DNA of 64,000 nt from Linnemannia hyalina (lineage: Eukaryota; Mortierellomycota; Mortierellomycetes; Mortierellales; Mortierellaceae): assembly GCA_019671135.1 (NCBI GenBank), contig JAHRHY010000014.1:742001-806000 (forward strand), given 5' to 3'. Positions 11,673-23,054 of this stretch are shown here, piece after piece. Every line of letters begins with the position of its first letter. Positions within the stretch are counted from its first letter, which is position 1. Under the pieces are notes generated by a model. It made no database searches. It was not told the origin of the DNA and saw nothing but the letters and a program-made list of their open reading frames with translations. The position numbers and the translations under genes were made by a program.

Positions 11673-11962
11673 CACAGGGTGGAATCCTATTAGCCATCGA
11701 TGCAAACAACGACTTGCGTGTCTACATCCTCACTGGTTGACAATGTTAAGACAAGAAAAATGAAAAAATAATGCATTGGTGTCACTCAACAAAGAAAATA
11801 AAGCAGGCTTGAGTAGAAATCCCAGCTCACACCATCAATGGCGTGTATGTTACGTAGATCCTCGTTACAATGTGACATCCCTTCAAATATAGAGGGTTAT
11901 TTATACTCAACCAAGCAACAACTCTTCCTTACTCACCTCAATTAGCACACCCGATAACAACC

Positions 11963-13274
11963 ATGTCCGCCAACAACGCCAACGTCGAAGACACTAACAC
12001 CACATTCACCGGCTGGGCCAGCTCCGGCACCCTCCCTCTGAAAAAATTCTCTTACCACCCCCGCCCTCTCGGACCCAAGGACGTCGAGATCGAAGTCACT
12101 CACTGCGGCATCTGTGGATCTGACACCTCCACCATCTCTGGAGGATGGGGCCCACTCGCTGGACCCTGCATCGCCGGTCACGAGATTGTCGGTACTGTCG
12201 TCAAGGCTGGCCCCCATAGTCTTCGCAAGGTCGGCGAACTTGTCGGCGTTGGCGGCGTTGTTGATTCCTGCGGTGAATGCAAGGATTGCAACAGTGGATT
12301 TCAGCAGCTGTGCACGAAGAAGTCTTTTGTCTTTAATGATATCTACCATGATGGAAGCAATGTGCGACCCCAGGGAGGATTCGCTGACCGTATCCGTGTT
12401 AACAGCGAGTTTGTTTACAAGATCCCCTCGGCGATCTCTCCCGCTGAAGGTATAGAACGTGTTTTTCTATTGCTTCTTTCTCTTATCTGCGACCATGGCT
12501 TTTATTCACATAACTGACGCTCTACCTTCTTTTGCTTTCCTTTCCTTAGCCGCTCCTCTTTTGTGCGCTGGTATCACTACTTACACCCCCTTGAAGCACT
12601 TTGGTGCTGGACCCGGCAAGCGTGTCGGCGTCATGGGTATCGGTGGGCTCGGTCACTTGGCCATCCAATGGGCTGCCGCTTTCAAGGCCGACGAGGTTGT
12701 CGCCATCTCTACCAGCGACAGCAAGCGTGAGGAGGCCAAGAAGTTGGGTGCTACCAAGTTCGTCAAGTAAGTTTTCCTCCACATTCGTACCATTAGCTGC
12801 AATTGAAACACGATCCGCTTGTATCATGCAAAGTGTCATAACCCATTATACCCCCATCTCTTATCGTCGTGTTTCAATAGCTCAAGGAACGAGGAAGAAC
12901 GTAAGGCCGCCCGCCAAAGCATGGACATCCTACTCTTGACCAGCAACGACAAGAACACCGACTGGGCCGAGCTCATCGAATACGTCGCCAACCATGGAAC
13001 CTTGGTCCTCTTGGCCATGCCCGAGATCCCAACCATTGCCGTCCCCCCAAGCCCGCTCTTGATGCGCCACGTGTCCATCGCCGGATCCTTGACAGGAGGT
13101 CGTGAGATCACCCAGGAAATGTTGGAGTTTGCTGCCAAGACCGGTGTCCGCCCCTGGATCACCACCATGCCCATGAGCGATGCCAACGCTGCTGTTAAGG
13201 TTACGATGGAAGGCCGTCCCCGATACAGAGTTGTTATGGAGACTGAGGCCGCTGCTCGCCTTCAGAAGCACTAA
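11963..13274 (+). CDS. Zn-dependent alcohol dehydrogenase A (ADH6/cinnamyl-alcohol dehydrogenase type)
   Basis: Three exons, 11963-12449, 12550-12766 and 12881-13274, give 365 residues. Intron phases match those of the two downstream paralogs. Catalytic-zinc motifs are CGICGSD and GHEIVGTVV; the four structural-zinc Cys are in [15 protein letters not shown]. The Rossmann glycine motif is [11 protein letters not shown], followed by [11 protein letters not shown], where Ser after the strand suggests NADP(H) preference as in CAD/ADH6 enzymes. Members reduce aldehydes to alcohols in the cytosol. Oddity: the paralogs read SDVHTM after the catalytic Cys loop, but this one reads SDTSTI. The His that corresponds to the proton-relay His of yeast ADH1 (C-x-T-D-L-H) is thus missing. 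It is the most divergent of the three and heads the array, divergent from the hydrolase gene. Confidence 0.9.
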
Positions 13275-15030
13275 AACGTTTACCTCATCGTTATTGGTAC
13301 CATGCAAGTATTGCTGTAAATAAAAATATATCATTTGTCCCTTTTTCAAGCCTCATTATGTATGTAACATTTATTTCATGACTCTCCGTACATATATTGA
13401 GCAAAAAAAAAAAAAGACACCACCTTGGTGTCAAGCTTGAGCTTTAGGACATGTTGGGCGTGCAAAGAGATCAAAAAAAGACAGAGTGGTTAGAAAGTGT
13501 TTGAAAGTATCATAGACCATCCACTTGCATCCCCTCAAGTCCACCCTCGTACTAGTTGACAAGAACACCATTAGGCCGCATCTCCAAAAGCAGACCAGCA
13601 AAAAGTACACGACATGCCCTCACTGTTGTCCACACCTATCGCACAGACCCCCACGACAATAAGAGCGCACACCATTAAAAGGAACAAGGTCCTTTCATTC
13701 ACGATCGCCTAGGAGTGGACGTATGCACACCGGTGGTCCACAGTCTCCACAAGACTGTTTACTCAACCCAAACCCACCGATGCTACAGATGTTGTTACAA
13801 CACACTCTTTTGCCTATCTGACATTGTATCACTCAGTCCTCACATCAGCAAGCCCACCCATTCCCTGGATGGATCTGGGGTAAGTGGATATGTGCAATTG
13901 GGGCATACAGGTCAAGGTCATTGAAAACTTTGAATTGACACGAACGGCATCGGCTTGGAGGGATACAGTGCGTATTCTCGTGAGGGCCCATCCATGTTGT
14001 TCATGCTGGAAAGAAGAAGTAGTTGTGGGAGGGGATGAAAAGACACTGGTGGTTCTCGTTTCTAATTTCCTTCTTGGTGAGGACAGAGAGAGCCTTGGCA
14101 TAGAGTGAGAAAGATCAAGAGTTCTGTTTAATGTTTTTGTTTATTTTGAGAGAGCACCGTGGTAAATTCGAGTCGGAATGTAGCATAGACAGGAGGCTTG
14201 AACATGTTGGTTGGATAAGAGTGCAGTATGGCTCGAATGTAAGCGGGTTGAGGAATGAGCTTTCGACAAACACGAAAAAAGAAGCTTTAGTACGCGTCAA
14301 TCAGCGGTCACTCAGAGTACAACAGTCACGGAATGCATGGATGCCATGCCAGTGGGTTCTCCCGATCCAAGATTGGACAAAAAAAACAACGCGCTCGACT
14401 CTATATCCTTGTTATTGATCCTAGGAGTAAAGAGGAGAACACCTCGCATCTATAGAAGATTGGCGTAAGGAAAGAAGGCGTTGAGCTTGTCCTAAGAGTA
14501 AAGAAAAGAGAGAACACCTCTCATCTATAGAAGAATGGCTTAAAGAGAGAAGGCGTCGAGCTTGTCCTTGGAGAAGGAAACGTCAACCTAACAAATAAAC
14601 AAGCAATAAAAATATTAATAATAGTAATTGACTATGTTCCTGTGCAGTTTCGCCTTCCTTCTCAATTGGAGCAGATCTACCAATGAAAAAGTGCGCCCGT
14701 ATTCCTTCGTTTCCCATTCTCTGCGCAATGCACATGTTGTTTTGACTTTGCTTTGTCAAACAAATGAGGTTCTAGATCCAAATTCCTTTTGAGGTTACTG
14801 CGGCTCATTCTCATCTTACGCCGTGAACTGTTCTGAGGATGCACGTTTGGAGTATCCTGTATCAACAAAAACATTGGAAATGCAGATATGGATGAACGGA
14901 TAAAGGAAAAAATGAGAAGTCTGCGCATTGAAGGTGAAGAAACACTGGAAGTAAACAATACCACGCTGGTGCATTGAGATAGAGCGAGAAATGGGAAGGA
15001 AGGGGTAAAAAATCTTCGGTTGCACAAGAG

Positions 15031-15049
15031 ACGGCTAAAGTGGAAAAAC
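15031..15049 (+). promoter_or_regulatory. Shared upstream motif, copy before ADH-B
   Basis: Exact 19-base copy of the motif at 11603-11621, ending 439 bases before the ADH-B start. It is followed by the conserved block CATACAGAGGATA and AATCCTATTCGCCAA, also present before ADH-C. Confidence 0.55.
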
Positions 15050-15374
15050 TTTGATTGGGCTCATACAGAGGATAGAAATGGAATAATCCTATTCGCCAAC
15101 GAGGAATTGTAAATCAAAATTGCGCGTCTGCAACCTTAGAGGTTGAACGGCCAGAACACACAGACAATATCCTCTCTCAACAGTACGTCAATATGAACAA
15201 AGAGAAAAAGTTGTTTTGTCATCATCATCCTCGCACACCAGTTTGCTGGTGCCTGATTCAAGGGTGTATCCGATAAGGAAAATGAACGCCAGCGTTATCG
15301 CAAACACAATTAAAGTACAGTACAGCACCCTCGATCCCTCCGGGGTATATCGAAACCAACGTTGTTGTCGTTGG

Positions 15375-15382
15375 TATAAAAA
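15375..15382 (+). promoter_or_regulatory. TATA box of ADH-B
   Basis: TATAAAAA begins 114 bases before the ADH-B start codon. The ADH-C gene has TATAAAA at exactly the same distance (19082). A pyrimidine-rich, AC-rich leader follows in both. The strong TATA box suits a highly inducible gene. Confidence 0.6.
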
Positions 15383-15488
15383 GTCGGCCATCCTCCACCT
15401 TTCTTCTTTTCTTCATCTCAAGTCAACTCAGCTCATCCCAACAACAAGAACTCTCAACCCAACTCAACCCTAACACTCAAAAACAACT

Positions 15489-16838
15489 ATGTCTGCCACC
15501 AAAGCCATTGCCGAAGATCTCACTGCCACCTTTACCGGCTGGGCCTCCACTGGATCTCTCCCTTTGAAGAAGTTTTCCTACCACCCCCGCCCCCTCGGCC
15601 CCCAGGATGTCGAGGTCGAAATCACTCACTGCGGTATCTGCGGATCGGATGTCCACACTATGACCTCCGGATGGGGTGAGCTTTCAGGACCCTGCATTAC
15701 CGGCCACGAGATTGTCGGTACTGTCGTCGAGGCTGGCCCCGAGAGTCTTCGCAAGGTCGGCGAACTTGTCGGTATCGGTGCCATTGTCGATGCCTGCGGT
15801 GAGTGCAAGGACTGCAAGGAAGGTTTCGATCAGCTCTGCCACAAGTCCACCTACACCTACAATTCGACCTACCACGCTAGCGGTGCCAAGTCCTATGGAG
15901 GATATGCAGACCGTGTCCGTGTCAACAGCCAGTACGCTCACAAGATTCCCTCGGAGATCTCTGCTGCTGAAGGTAAACAAACAATCTACGAACGCCTCGA
16001 AAGTTATATTTTTGTGTTTCTTTTCCTGCAGGGAACTACTGCACTGCGCCTCGTCCGTTGATGTCTAATCATCTTGTTTCTTTCTCTACAACCTATTTTC
16101 TCTTGCCTCAGCCGCTCCTCTCTTGTGCGCTGGTGTTACCACCTACACTCCCTTGAAGCACTTTGGTGCTGGACCCGGCAAGCGTGTCGGTGTCATGGGT
16201 ATTGGTGGACTTGGTCACTTGGGCATCCAGTGGGCTGCCGCCCTTAAGGCCGACGAGGTCGTTGCCATCTCCACCAGTGACAACAAGCGTGAGGAGGCCA
16301 AGAAGTTGGGTGCTACCAAGTTCGTCAAGTAAGTTTTTTCCCTCACATTCGTGCCATGGGCTGCAATTGAAATACGATCCATTGTGTTAAGCAAAATGAC
16401 CCTAACCCGTAATTTCCTTTTCTCCCATCTCCGCTTCTCAACAGCTCAAGGAACGAGGAAGAACGTAAGGCCGCCCGCCACAGCCTCGACATCTTGCTTT
16501 TGACCAGCAACGACAAGAACACCAACTGGGCCGAGCTCATCGAATACGTCGCCAACCATGGAACCTTGGTCCTCTTGGCCTTGCCCGAGATCGCAACCAT
16601 TGCCGTCCCCCCAAGCTCGCTCTTGATGCGCCACGTCTCCATTGCCGGCTCCCTTGTTGGTGGCTGGAAGATCACTCAAGAGATGCTCGAGTTTGCCGCC
16701 AAGACCGGTGTGCGCCCCTGGATCGAGAAGATGCCTATGAGCGATGCCAACGCAGCTATCAACCACATGATGGAGGGTCGTCCCCGCTACAGAATCGTCA
16801 TGGAGACTGAAGCTGCTGCTCGCCTTCAGAAGCACTAA
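15489..16838 (+). CDS. Zn-dependent alcohol dehydrogenase B (ADH6/CAD type)
   Basis: Three exons, 15489-15972, 16112-16328 and 16445-16838, give 364 residues. Zinc and cofactor motifs are complete: [44 protein letters not shown] and AISTSDNKREE. It is almost identical to ADH-C; visible differences include TYTYNS versus TFTYNA, GHLGIQ versus GHLAIQ and EIATIAV versus EIPTIAI. Its promoter and body match ADH-C, but its last codons and 3' flank match ADH-A: CTTCAGAAGCACTAA followed by AACGTTTACC, whereas ADH-C has CTCCAGAAGCACTAA and a different flank. This makes B look like the product of unequal crossing-over between an A-type and a C-type gene near the 3' end. Expected role is NADP-linked aldehyde/alcohol interconversion. 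Confidence 0.92.
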
Positions 16839-18654
16839 AACGTTTACCTCATCGTTATTGGTACCATGCAAGTATTGCTGTAAATAAAAAATATATCATT
16901 TGTCCCTTTTTTTAAGCCTCGTTACGTGTGTAACATTTATTTCATTTGGATACAATGACTCTCTGTACATAGATTGAGCAAAAAAAAAAAGATACCACCT
17001 TGGCGTCAAGCTTGAGCTTTAGGACATGTTGGGCGTGCAAAGAGATCAAAAAAAGACAAAGTGGTTAGAAAGTGTTTGAAAGTATCATAGACTATCCACT
17101 TGCATCCCCTCAAGTCCACCCTCGTACTAGCTGACAAGAACACCATTAGGCCGCATCTCTAAAAGCAGGCCAGCAAAAGGTATACGCACAGACCCCAAGA
17201 CAGTGACGAGCGGACTAAAAGAACAACGTCTTTTCATTCTTGATCGCCTAGGAGTGGACTTATGCACACCGGTGGTCCACAGTCTCCACAAGACTGTTTA
17301 CTCAACCCAACCCCACCGATGCTACAGATGCTGTTACAACACACTCTTTTGCCTATCTGACGGGTTGGACCACTCAGCTCTCACACCAGCAACACCACTT
17401 ATTCCCTGGATGGATCTGGGGTAAGTGGATATGTGCAATTGGGGCATACAGGTCAAGGTCAATGAAAACTTTGAATTGACACGAACGGCATCGGCTTGGA
17501 GGGATACAGTGCGTATTCTCGTGAGAACCCATCCATGTTGTTCATGCTGGAAAGAAGAAATAGCTGTAGGAGGGGATGAAAAGACACTGGCGGTTCTCGT
17601 TTCTAATTTCCTTCTTGGTGAGGACAGAGAGAGCCTTGGCATAGAGTGAGAAAGAACAAGAGTTCTGTTTAATGTTTTTGTTTATTTTGAGAGAGCACCG
17701 TGGTAAATTCGAGTCGGAATGTAGCATAGACAGGAGGCTTGAACATGTTGGTTGGATAAGAGTGCAGTATGGCTCGAATGTAAGCGGGTTGAGGAATGAG
17801 CTTTCGACAAACACGAAAAAAGAAGCTTTAGTACGCGTCAATCAGCGGTCACTCAGAGTACAACAGTCACGGAATGCATGGATGCCATGCCAGTGGGTTC
17901 TCCCGATCCAAGATTGGACAAAAAAAACAACGCGCTCGACTCTATATCCTTGTTATTGATCCTAGGAGTAAAGAGGAGAACACCTCGCATCTATAGAAGA
18001 TTGGCGTAAGGAAAGAAGGCGTTGAGCTTGTCCTAAGAGTAAAGAAAAGAGAGAACACCTCTCATCTATAGAAGAATGGCTTAAAGAGAGAAGGCGTCGA
18101 GCTTGTCCTTGGAGAAGGAAACGTCAACCTAACAAATAAACAAGCAATAAAAATATTAATAATAGTAATTGACTATGTTCCTGTGCAGTTTCGCCTTCCT
18201 TCTCAATTGGAGCAGATCTACCAATGAAAAAGTGCGCCCGTATTCCTTCGTTTCCCATTCTCTGCGCAATGCACATGTTGTTTTGACTTTGCTTTGTCAA
18301 ACAAATGAGGTTCTAGATCCAAATTCCTTTTGAGGTTACTGCGGCTCATTCTCATCTTACGCCGTGAACTGTTCTGAGGATGCACGTTTGGAGTATCCTG
18401 TATCAACAAAACATTGGAAATGCAGATATGGATGAACGGATAAAGGAAGAAATGAGAAGTCTGCGAGGTAAAGAAACACTGCAAAGTAAACAACACTGCG
18501 CTGGTGCAAGCGAGAGATGGGTAAAAAATCTTTGGTTTGCCCGAACCAACCAAAAGTTGTTCCCGATTAAGTCCGTCCGGGCATACAAAGAGAGTGAGGA
18601 AGTAAAGGGAAGAAGGGAGAAGAACAAAAACACAGCTGCTTACTAACTCCAAGG

Positions 18655-18673
18655 ACGGCTAAAGTGGAAAAAC
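18655..18673 (+). promoter_or_regulatory. Shared upstream motif, copy before ADH-C
   Basis: Exact copy of the 19-base motif before ADH-A and ADH-B, ending 522 bases before the ADH-C start. The spacing to the start is longest here because of extra sequence between the motif and the CATACAGAGGATA block. Confidence 0.55.
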
Positions 18674-19081
18674 TGTGATTGAGAGAGGCGGAGTTGAAGA
18701 CACCGTCATTATTGACATTGGTCTCATACAGAGGATATAAATGGAGCAATCCTATTCGCCAATGAGATGGTAAACAATTGCGTGTCTGGAACCTTAGTGG
18801 TTGGAGCACACAGACAGGCCACTTTCTACGTCAATGTGAGAGAAGAGAGGAAGTGAAATGGGAATGGGTCTGGTCGCAGCTTCAATTGACATCCTCTAAG
18901 ACCCCAAATAAGAAAAGTTGTTTTGTCATCATCATCCTCGCAAACCAGTTACCCGGTGCCTGATTCAAGGGTGTATCCGATAAGGAAAATGAGCGCCAAC
19001 GTTATCACAAACACAATTAAAGTACAGTACAGCACCCTCGATCCCTCCGGGGTAGATCGAAGCCAACGTTGCTGTTGTTGG

Positions 19082-19088
19082 TATAAAA
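19082..19088 (+). promoter_or_regulatory. TATA box of ADH-C
   Basis: TATAAAA begins 114 bases before the ADH-C start codon, in the same position as in ADH-B, with a near-identical leader after it. Confidence 0.6.
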
Positions 19089-19195
19089 GTCGGCCATCCT
19101 CCACCTTTCTTCCTTTTTTTCATCTCAAGTCAACTCAGCTCATCCCAACAGCAAGAACTCTCAACCCAACTCAACCCTAACACTCAAAAACAACT

Positions 19196-20544
19196 ATGTC
19201 TGCCACCAAAGCCATTGCCGAAGATCTCACTGCCACCTTCACCGGCTGGGCCTCCACTGGATCTCTCCCTTTGAAGAAGTTTTCCTACCACCCCCGCCCC
19301 CTCGGCCCCCAGGATGTCGAGGTCGAAATCACTCACTGCGGTATCTGCGGATCGGATGTCCACACTATGACCTCCGGATGGGGTGAGCTTTCAGGACCCT
19401 GCATTACCGGCCACGAGATTGTCGGTACTGTCGTCGAGGCTGGCCCCGAGAGTCTTCGCAAGGTCGGCGAACTTGTCGGTATCGGTGCCATTGTCGATGC
19501 CTGCGGTGAGTGCAAGGACTGCAAGGAAGGTTTCGATCAGCTCTGCCACAAGTCCACCTTCACCTACAACGCAACCTACCACGCTAGCGGTGCCAAGTCC
19601 TATGGAGGATATGCAGACCGTGTCCGTGTCAACAGCCAGTACGCTCACAAGATTCCCTCGGAGATCTCTGCTGCTGAAGGTAAACAAACAATCTACGAGC
19701 GCCTCGAAGTTATATTTTTGTGTTTCTTTTCCTGCAGGGAACTACTGCACTGCGCCTCGTCCGTTGATGTCTAATCATCTTGTTTCTTTCTCTACAACCT
19801 ATTTTCTCTTGCCTCAGCCGCTCCTCTCTTGTGCGCTGGTGTTACCACCTACACTCCCTTGAAGCACTTTGGTGCTGGACCCGGCAAGCGTGTCGGTGTC
19901 ATGGGTATCGGTGGACTCGGTCACTTGGCCATCCAGTGGGCTGCCGCCTTGAAGGCCGACGAGGTCGTTGCCATCTCCACCAGTGACAACAAGCGTGAGG
20001 AGGCCAAGAAGTTGGGTGCTACCAAGTTCGTCAAGTAAGTTTTTTCCCTCACATTCGTGCCATGGGCTGCAATTGAAATACGATCCATTGTGTTAAGCAA
20101 AATGACCCTAACCCGCAATTTCCTTTTCTCCCATCTCCGCTTCTCAACAGCTCAAGGAACGAGGAAGAACGTAAGGCCGCCCGCCACAGCCTCGACATCT
20201 TGCTTTTGACCAGCAACGACAAGAACACCAACTGGGCCGAGCTTATCGAATACGTCGCCAACCATGGAACCTTGGTCCTCTTGGCCTTGCCCGAGATCCC
20301 CACCATTGCAATCCCCCCAAGCTCGATCTTGAGGCGCCACGTCTCCATTGCCGGCTCCCTCATTGGTGGCTGGAAGATCACTCAAGAGATGCTCGAGTTT
20401 GCCGCCAAGACCGGTGTGCGCCCCTGGATCGAGAAGATGCCTATGAGCGATGCCAACGCAGCTATCAACCACATGATGGAGGGTCGTCCCCGCTACAGAA
20501 TCGTCATGGAGACTGAGGCTGCTGCTCGCCTCCAGAAGCACTAA
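19196..20544 (+). CDS. Zn-dependent alcohol dehydrogenase C (ADH6/CAD type)
   Basis: Three exons, 19196-19679, 19818-20034 and 20151-20544, give 364 residues. Exon lengths (484, 217, 394) equal those of ADH-B. All zinc ligands are present (CGICGSDVH, GHEIVG, CGECKDCKEGFDQLC), as are the cofactor motif [11 protein letters not shown] and the NADP-type AISTSDNKREE. Exon 1 is the same as ADH-B except for a couple of residues. This is the last member of the array, and its 3' flank is unique, so it probably keeps the ancestral right-hand border. It is convergent with the mitoribosomal gene at 21061. Tandem copies with the same promoter suggest dosage amplification of one activity. Confidence 0.92.
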
Positions 20545-21060
20545 GCTTTTGTCTCTGCCTATTTCCATCCCCCGCCTTCCTCCCTCTTACATAATGACAT
20601 AAGAGCGGCCGCGTCTGATCGTTTTTGTATTCCAAGAAAGCAAGAGTTGCTGTACATAATAAATCATATCTCTCATTTTTCACCTATTCAGTGTCTCTCT
20701 ATCAACATGGGGGGGGTTTTTTTTTTCATTTCAGTGCAGCAACGCTGCTATGATCCATGCAAAGTGTATGCAGATTGTTCATCCTCTTTTGAATCGATGT
20801 CTCCAGCTCCTAATTTTGTTATCGCTGTGTTCATTTGTTGACTCAACTATTACTTGGAGCCTTTTTGTGTACATCCGGCTTCCACGATGTCAGTTCGAAG
20901 ATCATATGCTTGATACCGATCTTCCTATCGTCCGGAACAACACCATTGTCTTCTGTTTTCTATGTGGATCTTTAATAATGAAAACTATGCCGTGAAATGA
21001 CTTCTACTGTTGAGTCCTGCAACTCTCTCCCTCCCCTCGCCTGCGGTACTTGTTCACAAA
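20545..21060. other. Convergent intergenic region, no gene recognised
   Basis: It lies between the stops of ADH-C (+) and uS11m (-), so it should hold both 3' UTRs. AATAAA-like signals occur near 20659. A G-run followed by a T-run is found at about 20709-20728. Short open frames here have no recognisable domain. Confidence 0.5.
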
Positions 21061-21917
21061 TTACAGACGACGAGCCTTGGGTGGCCTGCATCCGTTGAAG
21101 GGGATGGGGGTGGTATCGGATATCCTCTTGATGTCCCACTCAGTCTTGGCACGGATAGCCTTGAAGGCCGAATCCCGTCCGGGTCCGAATCCCTTCATCA
21201 ACACATGCAGACTATGAATCTGCACGTTCTTCTCCTGGACCTTCTCGATCAACTTGGTCATGGCCTGGTAGCCAGCCTCGGGTCCCGAACGAGCCGATTT
21301 TTTGAATCCTGCAGATCCTGCGCTCTGGGTCGTGATGGGGTCTCCCTGGGAGTCTGTCAAGGTCAGAATGGTGTTGTTCATCGAGGCGTGGATGTGGAGG
21401 TTGTGGGAGCAAGTCTGGACGTCGCTCAAGAAACGGCCGTATCCGCCGGCGCCGCCAAAGCTGTTGGAGCCGCCCATGGCGTTCTTGGAGCTCAAGAAGC
21501 TGGTGGAGCGCGAGGCCTGCTGCTGACGGTCGGTCGCCTTGGAGAGGGTCTCCATGATCAATGCGGCGCTCGATCCCTTGCTGGTGTTGCTGTTGTTGGT
21601 GGTGCGGGGGGTCTGTTGTGATGAGCTGGAGCCCGAGAGAATGTTCATAAGTGCCTCGGTGCCTTCCATTTTCCTGCTTCCGCTGCCGTTGTTGTTGTTA
21701 TTGTTGTCGGTGGTATACAATCTAGAATAGTGTTCATGATAATTGTGGATGGGTTAGTCTTCCATAATAGTGCTGACACGAGCATAAAGTCGCGAGGAGT
21801 GTGGCGACAGGTTCCTTGTTGTTATGCGGCAGGTTCGTATTGTTGGTACCTGAAGGACTGGACGGGGCGAACGCAGGGAATGGCAGCCCTGAGAGCCTGA
21901 CGAGGGATGGACAACAT
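21061..21917 (-). CDS. Mitochondrial small-subunit ribosomal protein uS11m
   Basis: Two exons, 21850-21917 and 21061-21721, give 242 residues. The first exon encodes a classic presequence (MLSIPRQALRAAIPCVRPV, basic with no acidic residues). It joins in phase 2 to RLYTTDNNNN, so the mature N-terminus is an Asn/Ser-rich spacer before the conserved domain. The S11 domain occupies the C-terminal 125 residues: LHIHASMNNTILTLTDSQGDPI, SAGSAGFKKSARSGPEAG, HVLMKGFGPGRDSAFKAI and the basic C-terminus NGCRPPKARRL, all hallmarks of uS11. It should sit in the platform of the mitochondrial small subunit near 16S-type rRNA helix 45. I chose the upstream start because it supplies the missing targeting signal and the splice sites are in frame. 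Confidence 0.9.
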
Positions 21918-22934
21918 GGCTGGCAGTTATATGTTCCTTGGTGATGCGAGGTTGGTATGAAAAAGGGTGCAAGTCCGAGGAAGAATGTCCTGAAGTGAAG
22001 GTCGATCGTCGGTCGGTCGGAGGAATGAACACACGAGCAGGTGAAGTTGAAAGCAAGGCCAGGTGCTGATCACCCAGCCGCATTCACGGACTGGGCAAGG
22101 GTAAACAAAACCGAAGGCGCAACAGTCACAACTGGGTCACGTGGTATTCCAGTCTTTGACAGAGGAAATGAAAGTTGTCTTAACGAGGAAGGAAGGGAAG
22201 AGAGCGAAGCACTCTTGCAGCTATCATGTAGCTTGCAACTTGCAGGAAAAATAAGTCTATTCGTTATCCACGATACATACCGCCTCCTGCTTCAAGTGTC
22301 GACCTCAGTCTCAATTGGGAAAAACGGCGTCGCTCTCTGAGAGTGGGTGCAGAAGCTGAGCAGAGGCAAGGCCGTTTATCAACTGGCGTCTCTATCGCAA
22401 CATTGTAATGAATGTTGAGCGCCGCCACGAGGATCGATGACGAGGTGTATTTGTTTGGCGGTACTTGGCATTGGTATGGGAAGATGATAAGCGGATAACG
22501 AAGACCAAAAGACCCTAAAAAAGGACGCCACTAACTTTTTCCGAATGATCAAACTCCCAATTCGGAAGTGTGAGAGCTACTGCTTATCTTACAGATCGCT
22601 GATCAGTGATATTTCATTTCGAGAGGATTGATTGTATGTGCGTGAGAGAGAGGAAGAAACAGGGATATGGGAATAGATTCCACCTGGGCTTTGTTTATCT
22701 GGCTGTCAGTGGCTGTATTCGATCCACAGGTGGAAGAATGACTGAGAGTAAAAAGTAGCACCAAAGTCGTATGTGTGTGTGTGTGTGTCTTTCTGTCTAG
22801 GGTGATGTTTTGAAAGAAGAGAAAAGATAAGTATATGCGAGGCTGGTGTCTGTCTCGGCGACAAGCAGGTTTTCAAGACGCGAGAGACAAGGCAATCGCA
22901 CAGAGTGCGAACGAGCGGAAATATCCTTCTCCTC
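21918..22934. other. Divergent intergenic region between uS11m and pyruvate kinase
   Basis: No protein-like frame is seen. The stretch separates the start of uS11m (-) from the pyruvate kinase promoter (+). It contains a GT repeat at about 22771-22787. Confidence 0.45.
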
Positions 22935-22940
22935 TATAAA
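22935..22940 (+). promoter_or_regulatory. TATA box of pyruvate kinase
   Basis: TATAAA lies 120 bases before the start codon and is followed by a long CT-rich stretch (22950-23040), the usual promoter layout of highly expressed fungal glycolytic genes. Confidence 0.6.
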
Positions 22941-23054
22941 TACGTCAGCTAAACTTTTTTGCTTTTCACCTCTTCTTTCTCTTCTTTTTTTCTTCACCTT
23001 CAAAACACCCCCTCACCCCCCTTTTCACACAAACAACACTCACTATCTCACATC

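Larger units (their letters stand above)
13275..16838. repeat. Segmental duplication, copy 1 (intergenic region plus ADH-B)
   Basis: This unit matches 16839-20544. The first bases after the ADH-A stop (AAACGTTTACCTCATCG...) recur after the ADH-B stop, and the following 2.2 kb of noncoding DNA is shared. About 14110-14860 is nearly or fully identical to 17650-18400. The two copies differ by a few indels, for example around 13600-13690 versus 17180-17225 and around 14920-15030 versus 18460-18655. It ends with the ADH-B coding region. Confidence 0.9.
16839..20544. repeat. Segmental duplication, copy 2 (intergenic region plus ADH-C)
   Basis: Second copy of the unit described at 13275-16838, offset by 3541 bases in the middle of the noncoding part and 3707 bases in the coding part. 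The offset change reflects indels near the motif region, where this copy has extra sequence around 18590-18720. The similarity stops at the ADH-C stop codon: the 3' flank from 20545 does not match. Confidence 0.9.

Noticed and set aside
14131..14418. 95-codon frame identical in protein to one at 17672-17959
   Set aside because: The DNA of the two spacers is duplicated, so identity does not show coding; no family features, start context or splice structure supports a gene.
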